In this document: positions 34,214-43,421 of the stretch, piece after piece
Numbering within the stretch: the first letter of the stretch is position 1
Layout of the letters: every line of letters starts with the position of its first letter
From: Myxococcales bacterium
GTDB taxonomy: Bacteria > Myxococcota_A > Polyangia > Polyangiales > Polyangiaceae
Direction of reading: 5' to 3'
Length of the DNA stretch: 64,000 nucleotides
Assembly (NCBI GenBank): GCA_016703425.1
Contig: JADJCA010000009.1
Span: 62,001-126,000 of the forward strand
Notes under the pieces: generated by a model
The model's input: only the letters and a program-made list of their open reading frames with translations
The model's database searches: none
Told to the model about the DNA's origin: nothing
Position numbers and translations under genes: made by a program

Positions 34214-35641
34214 ATGGAAGCGAAGGAAACCGTCGTCGACGTGGCCGTTTTGGGTGCCGGGACCGCGGGCTTGGCCGCGTACCGCGCCGCAATCGCTCGT
34301 GGAAAACGGGCACTCCTCATCGAGGGAGGCCCCTATGGCACGACGTGCGCCCGCGTCGGCTGCATGCCTAGCAAGCTGCTCATCGCGGCGGCCGACGTCG
34401 CCCACACGGCGCGCGACGCAGCCCTCTTCGGCGTCGACGCCACCGTGAGCGTCGACGGCCGACGCGTGATGGACCGAGTGAAGCGGGAGCGCGACCGCTT
34501 CGTCGGCTTCGTCAAAGACAGCGTCGACGCCATCGCCGCGGGCGACAAGCGGAGCGGCACCGCCCGCTTCGTCGCGCCGGGAACGCTGGACGTGGCGCTC
34601 GAAGGCGGCGGCCGCGAGGTCGTTCGCGCAACCGCCGTCGTCGTCGCCACGGGCTCCGAGCCCGTTGTGCCCAGCCTCTTCGACGCCATCCGAGATCGCC
34701 TCATCGTCAATGATGACGTCTTCGCCTGGGAGACGCTGCCGGAGTCAGCAGCGGTCTTTGGCGGGGGCGTCATCGGCCTCGAGCTCGGACAAGCGCTCGC
34801 GCGCCTCGGGGTCCGCGTGCACGTCTATGGCCGGGGCGGCGCCGTTGGCCCCCTCACCGATCCTGCCGTGGCAGCGTCGGCCAAGGAGGCCCTTGGACGA
34901 GAGTTCTCCTTCGACGCCGCCGCGCGCATCACACGGGTGGACCCGGACGGAGCTGCCGGTGTTCGCGTCACCACGCAGGAAGCGGAAGGCGCGATCACAC
35001 GAACGTTCGCGGTTGCGCTCATCGCCGCCGGCCGCCGGCCTCGCCTCCGCGGCCTCGACCTCGAAAAGTCCGGAGCGACGCTTGCGAACGGCGTTTTCAT
35101 TGTCGACGAGGGCACCCTCCAATCGGGCGGCAGCGCCGTCTTCTTCGCTGGCGACGTCAGCGGCATCCGGCCGCTCCTGCACGAGGCCGCCGACGAGGGC
35201 CGCATCGCCGGCGACAACGCGGCTCGCCATCCGGCCGTCGTGGCGCAAGCGCGGCGAAGCGCCCTCGCGATCACCTTCACGGATCCGAACCTCGCCATCG
35301 TGGGCGAAAGCCACCGCGCGCTCCTGGCTCGCGGCGCGAACTTCGTCGTCGGCGCCATCGACTTCGCGGACCAGGGGCGAAGCCGCATCACGGACAAAAC
35401 TCGCGGCCGCGGCCACCTCTACTTCGACGAGACGACAGGCGAGTTCTTGGGCGCCGAGCTCGCTCACGCGCGCGCCGAACACATGGCCCACCTGCTCGCC
35501 TGGGCCCATCAGAGCCGGCTCACCGCGAGCGCGATGCTGGGCATGCCCTTCTACCACCCGGTCGTGGAGGAGGGCCTCCGCACCGCGCTCCGCGACGCCG
35601 ACAGCAAGCTCCGCGAGCGCGCCAAGCGTCGCTCGCTGTGA
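34214..35641 (+). CDS. Dihydrolipoyl dehydrogenase-like flavoprotein disulfide reductase
   Basis: 475 aa. FAD-binding GAGTAGLAAYRAA at 15-27, redox-active pair CARVGCMPSK (Cys-x4-Cys), NAD-binding GGGVIGLELGQALARLG, second FAD motif FFAGDVSG, and the C-terminal catalytic HPVVEEGL. It belongs to the Lpd/mercuric reductase group; the substrate may be lipoamide or another disulfide. It is 64 bp upstream of a Prx5-glutaredoxin fusion gene, so a job in supplying thiol reducing power to the peroxidase is plausible. No 2-oxoacid dehydrogenase genes are near. Confidence 0.93.
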   Translation: MEAKETVVDVAVLGAGTAGLAAYRAAIARGKRALLIEGGPYGTTCARVGCMPSKLLIAAADVAHTARDAALFGVDATVSVDGRRVMDRVKRERDRFVGFVKDSVDAIAAGDKRSGTARFVAPGTLDVALEGGGREVVRATAVVVATGSEPVVPSLFDAIRDRLIVNDDVFAWETLPESAAVFGGGVIGLELGQALARLGVRVHVYGRGGAVGPLTDPAVAASAKEALGREFSFDAAARITRVDPDGAAGVRVTTQEAEGAITRTFAVALIAAGRRPRLRGLDLEKSGATLANGVFIVDEGTLQSGGSAVFFAGDVSGIRPLLHEAADEGRIAGDNAARHPAVVAQARRSALAITFTDPNLAIVGESHRALLARGANFVVGAIDFADQGRSRITDKTRGRGHLYFDETTGEFLGAELAHARAEHMAHLLAWAHQSRLTASAMLGMPFYHPVVEEGLRTALRDADSKLRERAKRRSL

Positions 35642-35705
35642 TCCGCACGACCTAAGAAGACAACCCCACCAAAGACCTCAAGACGACCACGCGAAAGGAA
35701 TCGCC

Positions 35706-36431
35706 ATGAAGAACCTCGAAGGAACCCGCATCCCCGACCTCACGCTCAAGACCCGCGACGGCGCCGCCTGGCGCGACGTCTCGACGAAGGAGCTCTTCGC
35801 GGGTCGTAAGGTCGTCGTGTTCGCCCTCCCGGGCGCCTTCACACCGACATGCTCTTCGAGCCACGTCCCGCGGTACAACGAGCTGGCCGACGCCTTCCGA
35901 GCCGCCGGTGTCGACGACATCGTGTGCGTCTCCGTCAACGACGCCTTCGTCATGAACGCTTGGGCAGAGGATCAAAAGGCTGACCGCGTCCGCTTCCTTC
36001 CCGATGGCAACGGCGAATTGACGCAGGCGCTCGGCATGCTCGTCGACAAGCGGAACCTCGGCTTCGGCCCGCGCTCGTGGCGCTACTCGATGCTCGTCGA
36101 CGACGGCGTCATCACGAAGATGTTCATCGAACAAGAGGTGGAAGGCGACCCGTTCCAAGTCTCCGACGCCGACACGATGTTGCGATTCGTGGCCCCCAAG
36201 GCCAAGACCCACGACATCGTGATGTTCTCGCGCGCCGGCTGCTCCTATTGCGCGAAGGCGAAGACGCTCCTCGGCGAGCGAGGGCTCGCCTACGAAGAGA
36301 TCGAGGCGTCGCCCCGACGCCTCCGCGCGGTGAGTGGCCGCGCGACGACGCCGCAGATCTTCATCGATGGCCAGTACGTCGGTGGCGCTGACGAGCTCGC
36401 GAAGGCTCTCCTTAAGCTCGACGAGCGCTGA
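35706..36431 (+). CDS. Peroxiredoxin-5/glutaredoxin fusion (hybrid peroxidase)
   Basis: 241 aa from ATG 35706, preceded by AAAGGA. Residues 1-160 are a Prx5 domain with the peroxidatic Cys in PGAFTPTCSSSH. Residues about 168-240 are a glutaredoxin with CSYC, the TTPQIFIDG (TVP-type) motif and YVGGADEL. Such hybrids reduce peroxides with glutathione-type thiols in the cytoplasm. Coexpression with the Lpd-like reductase is likely. Confidence 0.95.
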   Translation: MKNLEGTRIPDLTLKTRDGAAWRDVSTKELFAGRKVVVFALPGAFTPTCSSSHVPRYNELADAFRAAGVDDIVCVSVNDAFVMNAWAEDQKADRVRFLPDGNGELTQALGMLVDKRNLGFGPRSWRYSMLVDDGVITKMFIEQEVEGDPFQVSDADTMLRFVAPKAKTHDIVMFSRAGCSYCAKAKTLLGERGLAYEEIEASPRRLRAVSGRATTPQIFIDGQYVGGADELAKALLKLDER

Positions 36432-36437
36432 GGCAGG

Positions 36438-37612
36438 TCACAGGCTAGCGTAACGAACGACAACGACGTCTTCGTGTCCCGCGGCGTCTTCGGTGTGGCC
36501 CACCACGGCCCAATCGCCCGCCGAAGGCGCGACGTCGACGAGCTCGCGAAGTTTGGCGATGGGCTTGAGCTTGATGGCGGCGCGCACGTCCCCGGTGGGA
36601 CTCAGGCGGTAGACCATCGGCGCGGCGGCCGAGTCGAGCGCCGAGAGCACGACGAGATCGCCCGACGCGTCGCGACGAACCTTTGGGTAAGCGGGAACGT
36701 GCGGGCCGCCAAGCCGCTTGGCCCAAGTGACGCCACCATCGGCTTGGATGCGCATCACCACAACGCCGCCTTCGCCAGGCACGTCCCGACCGCCGAACGA
36801 GACGGGCCCCTTGATGGATGCGGCGAAGAGCACGGTGCCGTCATCGTCTTGGAGCACGTGACCGCCCAACGGGGCGTCGCCCGCAGCGGTCGACCAGAGC
36901 CCCGAGCGGAGCGGGACGCCCGTCGGCGAGAAGCGCGAGAATGCCGGAGAGCCATGTTCCCCCGGATTCGCCGACCAAGCTGAAACTGGCCGTCCATGAG
37001 GAGCGCTAGCTCGCCGTCGCCCGACGTCCCCATGGCGAAGATCTCATCGTCTCCGGGGCCGCCGACGATGCGGTGCCCTTGCAGGTCGCCGTTGGAGCGG
37101 AACGCCATGACGGCGACGTCGCGCGCGTCTAGGGCGGCGACTGCGCTGCCGCCGATCTGCGTGGACGCGCCGAGCGACGCGACGACGGCGACCTGATTGT
37201 CGCCCACGGACGCGAGGAAGGCGTTTCCGGTGGAGAATGCGAACCCCTTCTGAGGCTTCAGCGCTTCGTCCAGGAACGCCACGAAGCCGTCGCGCGGCGA
37301 GGTGGCCCCGGCGGAAATGGTCACGGGCCCGAAAGGAATAGCTCCCTGAAAATTGCCGGCAACCACGACGTTGCCGTCGGCCGTCACCGCGATGGAGGTC
37401 GCGAGGTCGCGGCCGTTGCTGCCGAACGAGAACGTGGCCTTCGCGTCGGGCCCCTCACGGGGCGCGTCGCTCGGCGGAGCGACGGTGGCATCGACGCCGC
37501 CATCGCCAAAGACCCGCGGCGCTGACGTCGTCTCGTCGGAGGAGCAGGCGGCGACGGCGCCAAGCACCGCCGTGAGGCAGGCCGCGCCGAGCGAGTGGTG
37601 AATTCGAAGCAT
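36438..37612 (-). CDS. Beta-propeller-like lipoprotein, frameshifted
   Basis: About 391 aa after correction. A lipoprotein signal (LTAVLGAVAAC) is followed by an Asp/Ala/Pro linker and repeated units of the kind SIAVTADGNVVVAGNFQGAI, typical of SBBP/propeller proteins in myxobacteria. The frame breaks after LLMDGQF: adding one base to the A-run at 36983-36985 (T on the coding strand) joins it to SAWSANPGEHGSPAFSRF and on to the end HEDVVVVRYASL. Function unknown. It is convergent with the peroxiredoxin gene, and its start is divergent from the FGE-like gene. Confidence 0.75.
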
Positions 37613-37676
37613 GCGTCAGTCTACACCGGCCTACGAGCGCCGGCCTTCATGGCGCGCCTTGCGCTACTGTACGTGG

Positions 37677-38594
37677 ATGTCGCGACGCCTTGTGACCCTG
37701 GCCATCCTCTCGAGCGGAGCCCTCCTGGCCATCACGAGCGGCGCTGCGACACCGGACGAGGCGCCGGAGGAATCGCGCGCCCAGGTCGACGAAGCGCTCA
37801 AGGCGCTGGGGCGGGTGATGCGTGGCGCGAAGCGTACGCTGGTCGCCGGCGCGCCTGGCTCGCTCGAAGAGGTCATCGCCAAGTTTGCGCCGGCGAAGTT
37901 TCATCCCGTCGACGAAGGGAAGACGCCGCCACGCAAGAAGGAGGGCGCGTGCCCCACGGAGATGGCGCTCGTCGCCGAGCGCGTCTGCGTCGATCGCTGG
38001 GAGGCCTCGCTCGTGACTCGAAAGGACGACGGCACGGAAGAAGCGGTCTCGCCCTTCGAGTCACCGCCATCGGGCCAGAAGTTCTTTGCGCGGAGCGTCG
38101 CCGCTGCGACGCCTCAGGCCTACATCAAAGGGCCCGAGGCGCTCGCCGCGTGCCGCGCATCAGGAAAACGACTCTGCGAGGCGGCCGAGTGGCGCGCCGC
38201 ATGCGGAGGCTCACAGGGCTTCGCGTTTCCCTACGGTAAGAAGAAGGAGCCGCGCCGCTGCCGCGACCGCGGGACGGCCCCGATGATGGTCTTTCACGCG
38301 AGCACGCTCAAGAAGGGCTGGGGCAGGACCGAGCTCAACGATCCACGCCTCAACCAGCTGCCGAACACCGTCAGCAAGACCGGCTCGCACGAGGGTTGCG
38401 TCAACGACTACGGCCTGTTCGACATGGTCGGCAACCTGCACGAATGGACGGCCGATCCCAACGGCACCTTCCAGGGCGGGTATTACCTCGACACGGCGGA
38501 ACACGGCGAGGGGTGCGCGTATCGAACGATCGCGCACCCCTTCGACTACAGCGACTATTCCATCGGCTTCCGCTGCTGCAGCGACCCGACGTAG
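37677..38594 (+). CDS. Secreted FGE/SUMF1-like protein
   Basis: 305 aa from ATG 37677. A signal peptide (LVTLAILSSGALLAITSGAA) is followed by a helical region and a C-terminal formylglycine-generating-enzyme-like (SUMF1, C-type-lectin fold) domain: ACRASGKRLCEAAEWRAAC, GCVNDYGLFDMVGNLHEWT and YSIGFRCCSDP. True FGE uses a copper-binding Cys pair that I cannot place with confidence here, so it may be a non-enzymatic relative. Proteins of this fold are common in the envelope of myxobacteria. Confidence 0.85.
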   Translation: MSRRLVTLAILSSGALLAITSGAATPDEAPEESRAQVDEALKALGRVMRGAKRTLVAGAPGSLEEVIAKFAPAKFHPVDEGKTPPRKKEGACPTEMALVAERVCVDRWEASLVTRKDDGTEEAVSPFESPPSGQKFFARSVAAATPQAYIKGPEALAACRASGKRLCEAAEWRAACGGSQGFAFPYGKKKEPRRCRDRGTAPMMVFHASTLKKGWGRTELNDPRLNQLPNTVSKTGSHEGCVNDYGLFDMVGNLHEWTADPNGTFQGGYYLDTAEHGEGCAYRTIAHPFDYSDYSIGFRCCSDPT

Positions 38595-38634
38595 CGATCG
38601 ATGCGCCTGCGTCGGGCCGCGCGCCGTCAGCGCG

Positions 38635-39507
38635 TCACTTGGAGAGGCCACCCATCACGGAGAAGATCTCGCCGATGCCTTCGATGTATTCGCCATCGTT
38701 GTGGCACGCGTAGAAGGAATCCGTGTACGTCTTGGTGCCAGCCGGCGACTTGACGCTGACCTTGAGGAGCGGTTTGTCGGCGCCGCAGCTGTCGCCGACG
38801 TAGATGGACGCGTGTGAGAAGGCTTCGAGGACGCTGTCGGCCTGCTTCTTCGTGAGGGTCTTTGAGCCGCTCGTCGTGAGCCAGGGGCCGTTGTTGGCGA
38901 AGACGCAATACGAATAGGTGAACGCCCTGGTGGCGACGTCGAGCTTGTACTTCTGCTGGCCGGCGCAGTTCGACCCCGCCGGCGCCGGGCGCATGAAGCC
39001 GCCGCCGGGGCTCTCGGCGATCACTTGCGTCGCGTCGTCCGGCAAGATGCCGGGCGCGCGCTCGAGGTCGTTCGACCAATTGCTCCACGCGGCGCCGGAG
39101 CGCGTGAGGTGGATGCCACCATCGGTGGTCGTCTGATACCGGTAGCGCCCCGCATAGCCGCCGGCGTCGACGCCTTCGGAGGCCTTCAGCGTGAGGTACT
39201 TTGTGCCCGCGGTGAACGTCCCGTAGAAGGTCGTGAAGGACGGGCAAGGCGCCACGGCGCAGCGGATGCCGCTGTCGACGGTCGCCTCGAAGTCGCCCCA
39301 CGCGCTGAGGCGCAGCGAACGGAACGTCGGCGGCCGCACGCCGCTCTTCGCCGAGTACAGGCCAACAACCTTCTTCGCGGACGCCGAAAGAGCTTCTTCC
39401 GATTCGCCATCGGTGGCATCCGCTTCCTCTCCGGGCGACGATGCGCAACCGGGCGCGGCAGCGAGGGCGGCGAGAAGGAAAAGTGCAGAATGCATGGCAA
39501 GCTTCAT
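38635..39507 (-). CDS. Hypothetical lipoprotein
   Basis: 290 aa from ATG 39507. Lipoprotein signal (LFLLAALAAAPGC), acidic linker, then a mostly beta region (FRSLRLSAWGDFEATVDSG; TTFYGTFTAGTKYLTLKAS) and a C-terminal part with two Cys pairs (YSYCVFANN; DSCGADKP). The middle looks like a lipocalin-type barrel. Family not recognised. It is divergent from the DUF2330 gene. Confidence 0.7.
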   Translation of the reverse strand: MKLAMHSALFLLAALAAAPGCASSPGEEADATDGESEEALSASAKKVVGLYSAKSGVRPPTFRSLRLSAWGDFEATVDSGIRCAVAPCPSFTTFYGTFTAGTKYLTLKASEGVDAGGYAGRYRYQTTTDGGIHLTRSGAAWSNWSNDLERAPGILPDDATQVIAESPGGGFMRPAPAGSNCAGQQKYKLDVATRAFTYSYCVFANNGPWLTTSGSKTLTKKQADSVLEAFSHASIYVGDSCGADKPLLKVSVKSPAGTKTYTDSFYACHNDGEYIEGIGEIFSVMGGLSK

Positions 39508-39588
39508 GGGGTTGGCTCCGGGCTCTTGGACGAGCAACGGTGTGGCATCGTGGGTAAGTGTCCGCAAGGCTTTCGACAGGGTAATTTC

Positions 39589-40652
39589 TTGCGCAAATTG
39601 CGCGTGGCCATGGCGTTTTTGGCCTCCCTGTCGGCCATCGCCAGGCCTTCCACGACGCACGCGTGCGCGCCGGCGATGCCGAAAGATCAGCCGCCGCTGC
39701 GCATTCGCGGTGAAGAGGCGCTCATCGTTTGGGACGAGGCCCACAAAGAGGAGCATTTCGTCCGCAAGGCCATCTTCGACACGAGCGTGAAGAGCTTCGG
39801 CTTCCTCGTGCCGACGCCGACGCGTCCCAAGCTCGCGGAGGCGAGCCCCGCGGTCTTCGACGCGCTCGCCAACCTCACGAAGCCTGAGGTCGTCGAAGAA
39901 GCACGCTGGTCGGTGCTTCCGTCGCTGCTCTTTCTGTCGATGCGAAGCAAGTCCGAGACAGTCGCCGCCTCAGCTCCGGCGGAAGCCGTTCGAGTCCTCG
40001 AGGAGACACGCGTCGCCGGCATGGACGCCACGGTGCTCGCAGCCACCGACGCCGACGCGCTGGGCCGTTGGCTCGGCGAGCGCGGCTTCGAATTCCGGCC
40101 AGCGCTCCGCGACTGGCTGAAACCCTACGTTGATGCCGGTTACACGCTTACGGCGTTCCGCTACGAAAGGCCCGACGTCGCCGGGCCGGGTGCCATCGCC
40201 GTCCCCATCGCTCCCACGGCCGTGCGCCTCTCGTTCAAAAGCGAGCGACCGTTCTATCCGTACCGTGAGCCGAGCGACGCGGCGGCCGTGCCGGGGCGAA
40301 CGCTGAGCCTCTTCTTGGTCGGCCCGCGACGGCTCGACGGCGCGCTCGGTGCCGGTGCAGCGCCTTGGATCAGCGCGAGCACGCGCTTCGCGGATGCCGT
40401 CGCCGCCGCGCCGCTAGCGGCGACGCTCGCCGGCGTTACCTTGCCGGACAAGCCTTGGGTCACGCAGATCGTCGACGAGACGAGCCTCCGCGCACGCGAG
40501 GACGTGTTCTTCGGTCCCGGCGACGCGCGCGTTCGCCCTCCCCCATTTGTAATCTACAAGGACGGGAGCTCTTCTTGCCCTTGGAGCTCATCCTTCCGGC
40601 CATCCTCCTCTTCGTCTGGCGCCTCCGCAAGCGGCGCCGTCCGATGGTATAG
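39589..40652 (+). CDS. DUF2330 family membrane-anchored protein, frameshifted near the 3' end
   Basis: About 354 aa after correction. TTG 39589 gives a charged signal start (RKLRVAMAFLASL); ATG 39610 is the alternative. The family pattern is clear: ACAPAMPKDQ, then EEALIVWDEAHKEEHFVRKA and FGFLVPTPTRPKLAEA. The frame slips after YKDGS (about 40566-40569, one base missing); the next frame then gives LFLPLELILPAILLFVWRL and a basic end, the expected C-terminal anchor. DUF2330 proteins are found mainly in myxobacteria and relatives, with unknown function. Confidence 0.85.
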
Positions 40653-40660
40653 GCCCCGGC

Positions 40661-41614
40661 ATGAGACGCCTCGCCACCCTTTCCCTGCTCTTCGCCGGCC
40701 CCATCACCTTCGCCTCCCACGCCTGCTCTAGCGATGCAGGGACAAGCGCCGGGGCGCCTGCCTCCGATGCGGCTTCCGCCCTGGACGGGCCCCTCGGCTC
40801 TGACGCGGGGACAACCGTCGGTGACGCGGAAGGCACCGGTCCCTTGCAAGACGAAGCGGAGCCGAACAACGGCGCGCTCTCGGAAGCGGGGACGCCCGAG
40901 ACCAACACGATGACCGTTCCGGGGATCATGCAAGGAGCCATCGACCCGGCTGATGACGCTGACATTTTCTCGCTCTCGCTGGCGCCGGGAGAGTTGTGGC
41001 AGTGGACCCTCGACGCGAAGGGCTCGCCCTACGTGCCGCACGTGACGGTCTTCGACACGGCGGAAAACAACCTGAACCCCACGGTGCTCGTGAAGGCTGG
41101 CGCCGCGAGCGTGGTGCCCACGCTCGAACACTTCGTCCTTCGGCCCGGCAAGTTCGTCGCGGCGGTGCGCGACGCGCGGAACGTCCCCGCGTCGTCCTCG
41201 GCCCACGCCGGCGGCCCGAAACACACGTATTCGCTGTCCGCGAGGCGCCTCACGCCTCAACCGAAGAAGGTCACGTTGCCGGAAATGGTCACGGGGGCGC
41301 TGCCGACTGCGTCGAGCGTTGCCCTGTTCACCTTCAGCGCCAAGAAGGACACGTCCGTTGAGATCGTCGTCAAGGCCGCGCGCAAGGCGCAGCCGTCGGC
41401 CCTCGACTCCCGCATGTCGCTCTTCAACCTGACGTCGAAGACCGCCGTGCTCACCAACGACAACGCGGGCGGGGCAACGAGCGACTCGGAAATCCGGGGG
41501 CCCATGCCGGCCGACGCCGATTACCTCGTGATCCTCGAAAACGAAGGTGCCCAGGTCTTCGATCCCGCGTCGGTGCCCGACCTTTCCTATGAGCTCGACT
41601 TCAAGCTCAAGTGA
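40661..41614 (+). CDS. Lipoprotein with PPC-like beta domains
   Basis: 317 aa, 8 bp after the DUF2330 gene. Signal with a Cys at 22 (FASHAC), a long Asp/Ala/Gly linker, then two beta modules. The first (EAEPNNGALSEAG ... DDADIFSLSLAPGELWQWTL) has the pattern of bacterial pre-peptidase C-terminal (PPC) domains; the second is VALFTFSAKKDTSVEIVVKA. It likely acts in surface binding or as a carrier module. No peptidase domain is fused. Confidence 0.75.
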   Translation: MRRLATLSLLFAGPITFASHACSSDAGTSAGAPASDAASALDGPLGSDAGTTVGDAEGTGPLQDEAEPNNGALSEAGTPETNTMTVPGIMQGAIDPADDADIFSLSLAPGELWQWTLDAKGSPYVPHVTVFDTAENNLNPTVLVKAGAASVVPTLEHFVLRPGKFVAAVRDARNVPASSSAHAGGPKHTYSLSARRLTPQPKKVTLPEMVTGALPTASSVALFTFSAKKDTSVEIVVKAARKAQPSALDSRMSLFNLTSKTAVLTNDNAGGATSDSEIRGPMPADADYLVILENEGAQVFDPASVPDLSYELDFKLK

Positions 41615-41668
41615 GTTCCGGTATCCTCGCGCCTTCCTCGCGTCGTCCTCGTCTTTCGCGGAGCCATC

Positions 41669-42976
41669 ATGGACCACAGCACTGAACGTCACGATCGCAG
41701 CGTCACCCCTCCCCGCGCCGTCGTCTTGCGCGTGCTAGCTGGCCCCGACACGGGGAGTGAGCGAACGCTCTTTCCCAGTGACAAGCTGCTTGTCGGCACG
41801 AGCCAGAGCTGCGCGCTCAAGCTCGGCGACCGTCGCGTATCGCGGAGGCACTTGGCGCTCGAGCAAACGCCCGAGGGGCTCTTGGTGCGCGACCTCGGTT
41901 CGACCAACGGCACCTTCGTCCGCGGCGTGCGCGTGCGCGAAGCCTACGTCGTCCCCGGCGACACCATCGAGATCGGCGATTCGCAGCTCGCCACGACCGA
42001 CGTCGACGCGCCGGCCGACGCCGCCCCCCCGGAGGCCGACAGCTTTGGTCGCATGGTGGGTCGCTCCATCGAGATGAGGCGCCTCTTCGCGCTCGCCGAC
42101 AAGCTCGCGAAGGCCGAGATGCACGTGCTCATCGAAGGCGAGACGGGCACCGGCAAGGAGCTGCTCGCCGAGGAGCTTCACGCACGGAGCGTCCGTGCGC
42201 AGGGCCCGCTCGTCACGTTCAGCGCGCTGGCGGAGGATCCGCACGCGTCGGCGGCGCTGCTCTTCGGCGCCGCGCCGGGCATGTTGCCATCGGCGCCCGA
42301 CGGCAAGGCCGGCCTCCTCGAACAAGCGCAAGGCGGCACGCTCATCCTCGACGAGCCGAGCGAGCTGACGCCGGACATCCAACGGCGCCTCGCCGGCGCC
42401 CTCGCGCGGGGCGAAGCGCAGCGCGTCGGCGGCGCGGCCTTCAAGCTCGACGTCCGCATTCTGACGACGACGAACGCGAACCTCGACCGCGCCGTGGAGC
42501 GAGGGCTCTTCCGCGAAGATCTCTTCTTCGCGCTGGCGGCGGCGCGCGTGGAGATCGCGCCGGTCCGGCGACGCGCGGCAGACATCGCCGTGCTCGCGCG
42601 TCACTTCTGGGCAGCGGCCCACGGCACCGGCGACGTCCCGTCGTCTTTGGTGGCGCACCTCGAGGCCTACCCGTGGCCGGGCAACGTGCGCGAGCTCGAG
42701 AACGCCGTGGCCCGCCACCTCGCGACCGGCGAGCTCGACGTCGGGGCACGTTCCAAGTCGCTGCCGCCCGAGGCTGACACGACGGACGTCGTCGCCGAGG
42801 TCCTCGCCAAGCGCCTTCCCCTGGTGCAGGCGCGGCAAGAGGTCGTCGTGCGCTTCGAGCAAGCGTACGTCGACCAAATCTTGCGCGAGCACAACGGCAA
42901 CGTGACGCGAGCCGCGCGCGCCTCGGGACTCGCGCATCGGTATTTCCAGGCGCTCAAGGCGCGCCGGCAGAAGTAG
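41669..42976 (+). CDS. FHA-AAA-Fis regulator lacking the GAFTGA loop (third FHA regulator)
   Basis: 435 aa. FHA at about 20-105 (VGTSQSCALKL; VSRRH; LGSTNGTFV; again no loop Arg). AAA+ at about 125-345 with Walker A GETGTGKE, Walker B GGTLILDEPSE and arginine-finger region FREDLFFAL. Between them stands LLFGAAPGMLPSAPDGKAG instead of the GAFTGA loop. Fis-type helix-turn-helix at the end (NGNVTRAARASGLAHRY). It is very close in design to the regulator at 5471-6772 but has no kinase next to it. It is probably not a normal sigma54 activator. Confidence 0.9.
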   Translation: MDHSTERHDRSVTPPRAVVLRVLAGPDTGSERTLFPSDKLLVGTSQSCALKLGDRRVSRRHLALEQTPEGLLVRDLGSTNGTFVRGVRVREAYVVPGDTIEIGDSQLATTDVDAPADAAPPEADSFGRMVGRSIEMRRLFALADKLAKAEMHVLIEGETGTGKELLAEELHARSVRAQGPLVTFSALAEDPHASAALLFGAAPGMLPSAPDGKAGLLEQAQGGTLILDEPSELTPDIQRRLAGALARGEAQRVGGAAFKLDVRILTTTNANLDRAVERGLFREDLFFALAAARVEIAPVRRRAADIAVLARHFWAAAHGTGDVPSSLVAHLEAYPWPGNVRELENAVARHLATGELDVGARSKSLPPEADTTDVVAEVLAKRLPLVQARQEVVVRFEQAYVDQILREHNGNVTRAARASGLAHRYFQALKARRQK

Positions 42977-43229
42977 CGCCGCCGCGCGCCCGGCGGCGGC
43001 GCCCGAGGCAGAGCGCAAACGCGGCGCCGAGCGCAAGGAGCGACCACGGGGCGCTCTCCGCTTTGGTGGGCACGACCGCACAGCCATCACCTTGCGATGC
43101 GGGCCCTGGCGGCGCGGCCGTCGTGGCCGGGAGTGGGCCCTGTGCACTCGCATCCGGCTTCGCCTCTGACGACGAAGGGGCGCGCGACTCGAGAAAGCCC
43201 GGGTCCACCTCTCGGATGAGAGGCAACAC
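42954..43229 (-). CDS. Small protein or gene remnant with a MYXO-CTERM-like tail
   Basis: 91 codons from GTG 43229, which directly follows an in-frame stop. A Ser/Pro/Ala linker leads to GDGCAVVP, a hydrophobic stretch (SAPWSLLALGAAFALCLG) and RRRRARGG. This Cys - helix - Arg-cluster order is that of the MYXO-CTERM surface-sorting tail. Such tails normally end large surface proteins, so this may be the leftover 3' end of one, or a gene split by an error. It overlaps the FHA regulator tail-to-tail by 23 bp. The 192 bp upstream hold no good N-terminal part. Confidence 0.45.
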   Translation of the reverse strand: MLPLIREVDPGFLESRAPSSSEAKPDASAQGPLPATTAAPPGPASQGDGCAVVPTKAESAPWSLLALGAAFALCLGRRRRARGGATSAGAP

Positions 43230-43421
43230 TCACGAAAGACCCATGGCGCCACGTCGCGGTCGCGTCCGACGTCAGCGGACCTCGGCAGAGCTCGGGTCAT
43301 TGGACTCTCTGCCATTGGACGCCACGAACACGGTCAGCGTCCGAACGCCGCCGCTCGATGGCGGCGGCGGCACGTCGCCGTCCTCACTGGCCGGCCGCGC
43401 GGTGAAGTACGCCAACGTGCT

